Below are positions 58,418-64,000 of a DNA stretch of 64,000 bases, in pieces (the first letter of the stretch is position 1; each line of letters starts with the position of its first letter). The translations under genes and the position numbers were made by a program. Source of the stretch: Syntrophobacter fumaroxidans MPOB (GTDB taxonomy: Bacteria > Desulfobacterota > Syntrophobacteria > Syntrophobacterales > Syntrophobacteraceae); NCBI RefSeq assembly GCF_000014965.1, contig NC_008554.1, forward strand, positions 2,530,001-2,594,000, read 5' to 3'. Below the pieces are notes generated by a model. It was not told the origin of the DNA and did not search any database. It worked only from the letters and a program-made list of their open reading frames with translations.

Positions 58418-59527
58418 ATGAAGCCTTCTGTACCCGAACATATCGCTTCGCTGGTCCCATACCCGCCGGGCAAACCGATCGAAGAACTCGAACGCGAGTA
58501 CGGGATCACCGATTCCATCAAGCTGGCCAGTAACGAGAACCCTCTCGGTCCATCCCCGAAGGCGATGCAAGCCGTCACGGGAGCCCTGTCCCGATTGCAT
58601 CGCTATCCGGACGGAAGCGGATACTATCTCAGGAAGCGGTTGAGTGGAAAATATGCGCTCCCATTCGACGGCATCGTCCTCGGAAACGGGTCCAACGAGA
58701 TCATCGAGCTCGCTATTCGCGCTTTCCTGGTTCCCGACGACGAAGTCATCATGCCCGCCCCCTCCTTTCTGGTTTACAAGCTCGCAGTCCAGACCATGGG
58801 AGGCAAGGCGATCCACATTCCGCTGAAGCGCTTCGCCATTGACCTCGAAAAAACCGCCGGAGCCGTCACGCCCCGGACGAAGATGATATTTGTCAACAAT
58901 CCCAACAATCCGACCGGTACTCTCATTTCGAAACGGGATTTCGACGTCTTTCTGGACCGCATCCCTCCCGAAATCGTCGTCGTCCTCGACGAAGCTTACA
59001 TCGAATTCGCCCGGGACCCCGATACCCCGAACGGTTTTGACTACATCGACCGCCAGGGGCCGTTCGTCATTGTTTTGAGAACCTTTTCCAAGGCATACGG
59101 ACTGGCCGGCCTGCGCATCGGTTTCGGAGCGATGAACCCTTTCCTTGCCGATTATCTGCACCGCGTGCGGCAGCCCTTCAACACAGGAACTCTGGCGCAA
59201 ATCGCCGCGTTGGCGGCACTGGACGATGAGGATTTCCTGCACAGGACCCAGAGGGTGGTCTGGGACGGCTTGCAATATCTCTACCGGGAAGTGGAACGGC
59301 TGCGGTTGAACTATCTTCCGACGGAGGCCAATTTTTTCCTCATCGAGGTCCCGGGACCCGCCAAGTGGTTCTACGAGGCGATGCTGCGGCAGGGCGTGAT
59401 CGTCCGCGCCATGAGCTCCTACGGCATGGACAATCATATTCGAATCAATGCGGGTCTTCCCGAGGAAAATGAGCGCTTCATAAGAACGTTGAGCGACACG
59501 CTGGTTCAGTTTAGGGCATCTCTTTGA
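58418..59527 (+). CDS. hisC: Histidinol-phosphate aminotransferase
   Basis: The 369-residue PLP enzyme makes histidinol phosphate. It has [47 protein letters not shown] and the PLP lysine in [17 protein letters not shown]. An ATG 19 codons earlier (58361) has AGGG about eight bases upstream and is a real alternative; the sequence CCGAACAAAATGAAG occurs at both sites. I prefer the shorter start by comparison with the family. It overlaps cmk by four bases. Confidence 0.92.
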
Positions 59528-60201
59528 ACAACGCGACGATCATTGCCATCGACGGCCCCGCGGGAGCCGGCAAGAGCACCGTGAGCAGACTGCTCGCAAA
59601 GGAATTGGGGTACACCTACCTTGATTCGGGCGCGATGTACCGGGCCTTGGCCTGGGCACTGCAGCGGGAGGGCGTCGACCTGGAGGCGGAGGCGCACGTT
59701 GCGCGGGCCCTGCCCGAGCTGCCGTTGGAGTTTTCCACCCGCGGCGGTTCGCTCCTGATCCATTGCGGTGGGAAAGCCCTGGAAGACGAGTTGCGCAATC
59801 CCGAAATGGCCGCGTACGCGTCCCGCATTTCCCAAATGCGTGCCGTCCGGACGTTTCTGACCGAATGGCAGAGAAAGCTCGCCGAAGCGGGGAAGGTGGT
59901 TGCGGAAGGACGCGATACCGCCACGGTCGTGTTTCCACACGCCGGGGTCAAAGTGTTTCTGACCGCCGATCCTGCCGCCAGGGCCGGAAGAAGGCATGCG
60001 GAATACCTCGCGAAGGGCATCCGGGTCGACTATGCGGTGCTCGAACGGCAAATCCGCGAGCGGGACGAAGCCGACAGCACCCGCTGCCTGGCGCCGTTGC
60101 GCCCGGCCGACGGAGCGGTGATTCTGGACACCTCCGACCTGGATATTTCCGAGGTGATGAGCCGTCTGATGGACTTGATACGCGAAAAGTCGCGCGGCTA
60201 G
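59524..60201 (+). CDS. cmk: Cytidylate kinase
   Basis: The 225-residue kinase phosphorylates CMP and dCMP. The P-loop is [18 protein letters not shown], the NMP-binding part includes [15 protein letters not shown], and the substrate aspartate region is [12 protein letters not shown]. The start is TTG, overlapping the hisC stop (TTGA), so translation is probably coupled. rpsA follows, as in many bacteria. Confidence 0.94.
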
Positions 60202-60231
60202 CCATTGTACTATTTCTCACAAAAATTAAGA

Positions 60232-60259
60232 TTGCAAAATTGTTATTTTTTGCTAGACT
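60232..60259 (+). promoter_or_regulatory. Likely sigma-70 promoter of rpsA
   Basis: TTGCAA (60232-60237) and TAGACT (60254-60259) are separated by 16 bases in an AT-rich stretch. Transcription would start near 60266, which excludes the longest upstream reading-frame start at 60262. Confidence 0.5.
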
Positions 60260-60312
60260 AGTTGTTTGGAAGTGGCCTCGTGCCAAATATGTCTAAGGGG
60301 GTAACGAATTCA

Positions 60313-62103
60313 ATGGTTGACAAAGACGAAGTGACTGGACAGGACGTAACCGAGCTTGGCGCGGACACCTCGATGGCGGACGATTCCAACATTGAGGGTG
60401 AAATCGAAGACATGGATTCCATGAAGGATCTTTACGAACAGAGCTTTCGGAATATCCAGGAGGGCGAAGTCATTCGCGGGCGCATCGTGCAGATCAGCGA
60501 TGACTACGTCATGGTCGATATCGGTTACAAGTCCGAAGGACAGATTTCCGTCCACGAGTTCAAGGACGAAAAGGGAGTGGTGCAGGCTGCCATCGGCGAC
60601 GATGTCGATGTTCTGCTCGAGTTCCACGACGATGAGGACGGCACCATCCACCTTTCCAAGGAGAAGGCCGCCAAGATCAAGGTCTGGGACGATATCAGCC
60701 GAATCTACAACGAGGACGGCATCATCGAAGGCAAGGTGGTGTCCAAGGTGAAGGGCGGCCTGGCGGTCGACATCGGGGTACAGGCCTTCCTGCCCGGTTC
60801 CCAGGTGGACCTGAGACCGGTCCGCAACCTTGAATTCCTCATCGGTCAGACATTCCCGTTCAAGGTCCTCAAATATAACAAGAAGCGGCGCAATGTGGTT
60901 CTCTCCCGCCGGGCCCTTCTCGAGAAAGAGCGCGAGCAGATGAAGTCGCAGACGCTTGCCAACCTCGAAGACGGGAAGGTCGTGGAAGGAATCGTCAAGA
61001 ATATTACCGATTACGGCGTGTTCGTGGATCTGGGCGGAATCGACGGCCTGCTTCACATCACCGATATGAGCTGGGGCCGCGTGGGACATCCTTCCGAGCT
61101 GTTCCAGATCGGGGACAGGATCAAGGTCATGGTGCTCAGCTTCGACCGCGATCACGAGCGGGTCTCCCTCGGCCTCAAGCAGTTGGTGGCCGATCCCTGG
61201 ACCCGCGCGGAGAGCAAGTACCCCATCGGCACGCGTGTCAACGGGCGCGTGGTCAGCCTGACCGATTACGGCGCCTTCGTCGAAATCGAAGAAGGGGTCG
61301 AGGGGTTGATCCACGTCTCCGAAATGTCCTGGACGAAAAAGGTTCGCCACCCGTCCAAGGTGCTCAATGTGGGGGACGAAGTGGAAGCCGTGGTGCTCAG
61401 CATCAATCCGGAAAACAAGCGCATTTCCCTCGGGATGAAACAGCTCGAACCCAACCCGTGGGATATCATCGCTCAGAAGTATCCGGTGGGCACGACCATT
61501 GCCGGCAAGATCAAGAACATCACCGACTTCGGCGTATTCATCGGGATCGATGAAGGGATCGACGGCCTGGTTCACATTTCCGACATTTCCTGGACCAAGC
61601 GTGTGAAGCATCCGTCCGAGGTGTTCAGGAAGAACCAGGAGGTCCAGGCGATCGTGCTGAACATCGACAAGGACAACGAGCGCTTTTCGCTGGGTATCAA
61701 GCAGTTGGAACCCGATCCCTGGGAGAGCATTCCGGAGCGCTATCCCCTGGGCAGCGTGATTTCCGGGCCGATCACCAACGTGACCGATTTCGGGCTGTTC
61801 GTGGAGCTTGAAGAGGGCATCGAGGGCCTGGTGCACGTTTCCGAGATCAGCAAGGAAAAGATCAAGTCTCCCGTGGGCCAGTACAAGACCGCGGAAAGGA
61901 TCACCGCCAAGGTGATCAATATTTCGCCCAAGGACCGCAAGATCGGCCTTTCCATCAAGAAAGTCGAGGAACAGGAAGAGCGTTCCAATTACGACGACTA
62001 CATGAACAGTGCCAAGGCGGCCACTTCGAACCTTGGCGAGTTGTTGAAGGAAGAGCTGGAGGCGGCTCGCGCCAACAATCCGACTCCGAACGACAAGTCC
62101 TAG
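60313..62103 (+). CDS. rpsA: 30S ribosomal protein S1
   Basis: The 596-residue protein has six S1 RNA-binding repeats, each with patterns such as GVFVDLGGIDGLLHITDMSW, GAFVEIEEGVEGLIHVSEMS and GVFIGIDEGIDGLVHISDIS. S1 helps mRNA bind the 30S subunit. An acidic N-terminal stretch (about 1-40) precedes the first repeat. The start at 60313 is preceded by AGGGGG at about 12 bases; the ATG at 60289 is a possible alternative. Confidence 0.95.
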   Translation: MVDKDEVTGQDVTELGADTSMADDSNIEGEIEDMDSMKDLYEQSFRNIQEGEVIRGRIVQISDDYVMVDIGYKSEGQISVHEFKDEKGVVQAAIGDDVDVLLEFHDDEDGTIHLSKEKAAKIKVWDDISRIYNEDGIIEGKVVSKVKGGLAVDIGVQAFLPGSQVDLRPVRNLEFLIGQTFPFKVLKYNKKRRNVVLSRRALLEKEREQMKSQTLANLEDGKVVEGIVKNITDYGVFVDLGGIDGLLHITDMSWGRVGHPSELFQIGDRIKVMVLSFDRDHERVSLGLKQLVADPWTRAESKYPIGTRVNGRVVSLTDYGAFVEIEEGVEGLIHVSEMSWTKKVRHPSKVLNVGDEVEAVVLSINPENKRISLGMKQLEPNPWDIIAQKYPVGTTIAGKIKNITDFGVFIGIDEGIDGLVHISDISWTKRVKHPSEVFRKNQEVQAIVLNIDKDNERFSLGIKQLEPDPWESIPERYPLGSVISGPITNVTDFGLFVELEEGIEGLVHVSEISKEKIKSPVGQYKTAERITAKVINISPKDRKIGLSIKKVEEQEERSNYDDYMNSAKAATSNLGELLKEELEAARANNPTPNDKS

Positions 62104-62139
62104 CGGAACCTCGATCGGTTCCCGCCGCAACGCATTTCG

Positions 62140-62182
62140 CACCCGGCTCACGCTCTCGCATGATGCCGGGTGTTTGCTTTTC
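62140..62182 (+). terminator. Intrinsic terminator of rpsA
   Basis: CACCCGGC (62140-62147) and GCCGGGTG (62165-62172) form a perfect 8-bp stem followed by TTTGCTTTT. It lies 37 bases after the rpsA stop. Confidence 0.75.
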
Positions 62183-62293
62183 CGGCCCGGACTCGGAGCA
62201 GGGCACCGCCCGTTGCTCCCGCGGAAGTGACGGCCGCCAAGGATTTTCAGTATTCGATCGATACTGCCGATAGTATAGGTCAGTTCCAATAAC

Positions 62294-62313
62294 CCCCGCC
62301 GAGTGAGGCGGGG
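62294..62313 (+). terminator. Second hairpin upstream of sppA
   Basis: CCCCGCC (62294-62300) and GGCGGGG (62307-62313) with loop GAGTGA form a 7-bp stem followed by CATTTGTCTTT. It could be a back-up terminator or an attenuator of sppA. The remainder of the 325-base rpsA-sppA gap has no gene. Confidence 0.5.
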
Positions 62314-62428
62314 CATTTGTCTTTCCGGTGCGAAACCGGGGGACGCCGTTCCCCGGCTCGCCTGCAATTCCTCGTCATTTCCCGGTCTCCACTGTGCAAC
62401 CGGAACCGGGGGACATGAGAAGAGGCAT

Positions 62429-63301
62429 ATGAAACGGCGCACGCTCTGGTTTATCGTCATTTCCTTTTTTGTCTTCTGTGGGTTCATCGTCTGGCTGCTC
62501 GGCTCCGACAGTGATTTTTTCAAGGGTTCCAACCGAATCGGTGTGGTCGAGATCAAGGGGACCATCAGCAATGCTTCGGAAGTCCTGAAATCGATCAAGG
62601 AGTTCCGGAAGGATCAGTCCATCAGGGCCATACTTGTGAGGATCGATTCACCCGGCGGTGGGGTGGGACCGTCCCAGGAGATCTACCGGGAGCTCAAGCG
62701 CACCATCAAGCACAAGCCGGTAGTGGCCTCGCTCGGTGGAATCGCGGCGTCGGGCGGCTACTACATCGCCTCCGCGGCAAACCGCATCGTTGCCAGCCCC
62801 GGGACCATCACCGGCAGCATCGGGGTGATCATGTACCTTCCGATGCTTCGCGACCTGTTCGGGAAGATCGGCTACGAGATGGTCACGATCAAGGCCGGGC
62901 GCTACAAGGACATCGGCAATCCGGGGCGAGAGATGACCCCCGAGGAGAAAGAAATCATGCAGGCGTCCATGGATGAAGCGCATCGCCAGTTCATCAGGGA
63001 CGTCGCCGCGGGGCGCAAGATGCCGGAGGAAAAGATACGGGAAATCGCGGACGGTCGGATCATCCTGGGGCAGACGGCCAAGGAACTCGGCCTGGTCGAT
63101 GAACTGGGCAACTTCGAGGATGCCGTCGATGCCGCGGTTGCCCTGGGTCATGTCAAAGGGGAAGCCGATATCGTGTATGCGAAGAAAAAGAGGATGTCCC
63201 TGTTGGATTTGCTCCTGGGCAGCGACGCGAGCGAGAAGCTGAGCACATGGCTCGATGAGCCGGGAGCGTCCCTGCGCTACCAGGCGCCGTTCGCTCAGTG
63301 A
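62429..63301 (+). CDS. sppA: Signal peptide peptidase SppA, 36-kDa type
   Basis: The 290-residue inner-membrane serine protease digests cleaved signal peptides. It has an N-terminal membrane anchor (TLWFIVISFFVFCGFIVWLL), the oxyanion region VRIDSPGGGVGPSQEIY, the nucleophile Ser in GGIAASGGYYIAS and the general-base Lys in IKAGRYKDIG. The frame continues upstream to 62303, but that part crosses the hairpin at 62294-62313, and GAGG lies four bases before the ATG at 62429. Confidence 0.93.
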   Translation: MKRRTLWFIVISFFVFCGFIVWLLGSDSDFFKGSNRIGVVEIKGTISNASEVLKSIKEFRKDQSIRAILVRIDSPGGGVGPSQEIYRELKRTIKHKPVVASLGGIAASGGYYIASAANRIVASPGTITGSIGVIMYLPMLRDLFGKIGYEMVTIKAGRYKDIGNPGREMTPEEKEIMQASMDEAHRQFIRDVAAGRKMPEEKIREIADGRIILGQTAKELGLVDELGNFEDAVDAAVALGHVKGEADIVYAKKKRMSLLDLLLGSDASEKLSTWLDEPGASLRYQAPFAQ

Positions 63302-63418
63302 CGGGCAGGCCGCCGGCGTCCGCCTTCCCGAAAGGGGGCGGGACGCCCCGAGTGGGCCGCCCGAACGCCTGCACACTCCGGACGAACCATCCCATCCATC
63401 GTTGGCTGCGAACGTCCT

Positions 63419-63470
63419 GTTCCGGAAAACGAAAACCCCGCCTCCCGGCGGGGTTTTCGTTTTCCGGAAC
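63419..63470. terminator. Perfect 24-bp bidirectional terminator
   Basis: Bases 63419-63442 and 63447-63470 are exact reverse complements around a four-base TCCC loop. The stem begins GTTCCGGAAAACGAAAACCC and its core is CCCCGCC/GGCGGGG; TTTT follows the core on either strand. It sits between the convergent sppA and YrdC-family genes. Confidence 0.9.
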
Positions 63471-63584
63471 ATTTTGAACGGCGCCGTGACGCCGAGGCTT
63501 CCATCCCGGATGGGCTTCACGGGACGAACGCCGGCTGCCGGCAGGCAGGGAACGGGGGTTCGCCCGTGGGTCCGGAACCGCCGA

Positions 63585-64000
63585 TCACACCTGGAAGACG
63601 CTGACGTCCCCATTACCGACGCGCAGGACTTCCGGGCTGTCGTCGATGAGCGAGATGACGCTCGAGGGTTTGCCGGAGACATTCCCTCCGTCCACGATCA
63701 GATCGAGCGTGTGTCCCAGTATTTCCTTGATTTCCTGGGGGGAAGCGAGTATCTGGTTTGTTTCAGGATTGGTTGCGCTGGTACTGATGATGGGATGTCC
63801 CAATTCTTGAACGATGGCAAGACAAATCGGATTGTCCGGAACCCGAATGCCGACCGTCTGTCGTTTTGTGAGCATGATCTTGGGCACCAACCGGGATCCT
63901 TCCAGAACGAAGGTGTAGGGACCCGGCAAGAGCCGTTTCATGGTCTTGTACGCGTAATTGGTCACCTGGGCATATTCGCTGATGTTTTTCAGGTCGTTGC
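63585..64000 (-). CDS. YrdC/Sua5-family threonylcarbamoyl-AMP synthase-like protein, truncated by window edge
   Basis: At least 138 residues are visible and the frame is open to base 64000. The visible part reads DLKNISEYAQ, LLPGPYTFVLEGS, KIMLTKRQTVGIRVPDN, GHPIISTSATNPE and SVISLIDDSPEVLRVGNGD. These are the central and C-terminal motifs of the YrdC fold, which makes threonylcarbamoyl-AMP for the tRNA t6A modification; the YciO branch is similar and its role is not settled. The N-terminal YPTDTVYG region lies outside the window. Confidence 0.9.
   Translation of the reverse strand, partial: NDLKNISEYAQVTNYAYKTMKRLLPGPYTFVLEGSRLVPKIMLTKRQTVGIRVPDNPICLAIVQELGHPIISTSATNPETNQILASPQEIKEILGHTLDLIVDGGNVSGKPSSVISLIDDSPEVLRVGNGDVSVFQV

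Noticed and set aside
60310-62598. 762-codon open frame on the minus strand opposite rpsA
   Set aside because: It is the antisense shadow of S1, with repeats that mirror the S1 repeats; no ribosome binding site or family motif.

Overview
The window is about 64 kb of GC-rich, gene-dense bacterial chromosome. It encodes an outer-membrane biogenesis set (lptA, lptB, lptC, lptE, kdsA, kdsC), sigma-54 and sigma-32, and a TCA-cycle block, with no sign of prophage or plasmid. The gene order ptsN-hpf-rpoN-lptB-lptA-lptC-kdsC-kdsA-pyrG, the aryl-CoA-ligase-like enzyme and the TCA block point to an anaerobic deltaproteobacterium (Desulfobacterota), most like the syntrophic or sulfate-reducing Syntrophobacter group. 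That placement is an inference from gene content, not from a marker search.

Layout. 1-7.7 kb is one long minus-strand run: nitrogen PTS, ribosome hibernation, sigma-54, LPS transport, Kdo synthesis and CTP synthase. 8-13.7 kb (plus strand) holds a two-CBS protein, an acyl/aryl-CoA ligase, a metallo-beta-lactamase-fold protein and a fusion of an ISL3-transposase-type DNA-binding region to TPR-like repeats. 13.8-15 kb carries a 202-bp direct duplication that includes the 3' end of pepA and brackets a four-helix-bundle gene. 15-29 kb is mostly housekeeping: pepA, a ThiF-family gene, serC, leuS-lptE-holA, rpsT, greA, pyrB-pyrC and a PilR/NtrC-type regulator. 29-36.6 kb is looser and repeat-rich: an AEC transporter, a small acidic protein, an inositol-monophosphatase family gene, an amidohydrolase, an AraC regulator and an exported tandem carboxymuconolactone-decarboxylase protein. 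It contains most of four dispersed repeat families.

About 36.76-39.3 kb is a clearly AT-rich island. It has one gene, a stand-alone reverse transcriptase of the Abi/unknown-group type, preceded by almost 1 kb of non-coding DNA that contains a strong bulged hairpin. This is the best candidate in the window for an undescribed system, most plausibly an RT/ncRNA phage-defence module. 39.8-48.2 kb is a minus-strand TCA block (acn, gltA, sdhA, sdhB, fumC and a UbiA prenyltransferase). It has no membrane-anchor gene for SdhAB, and its aconitase has Ser where the usual first Fe-S ligand Cys sits. 48.8-58.2 kb has HU, a cytosolic Cache protein, an ABM protein, bifunctional Rel/SpoT, ispG, glgA, a small protein and rpoH. 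58.4-64 kb has hisC-cmk-rpsA, sppA and a truncated YrdC/Sua5 gene facing sppA across a perfect 24-bp bidirectional terminator.

Several genes use TTG or GTG starts backed by good ribosome binding sites (kdsC, kdsA, pyrG, lptB, rpsT, ubiA, ispG, cmk). No tRNA, rRNA, CRISPR array or intact insertion sequence was seen.
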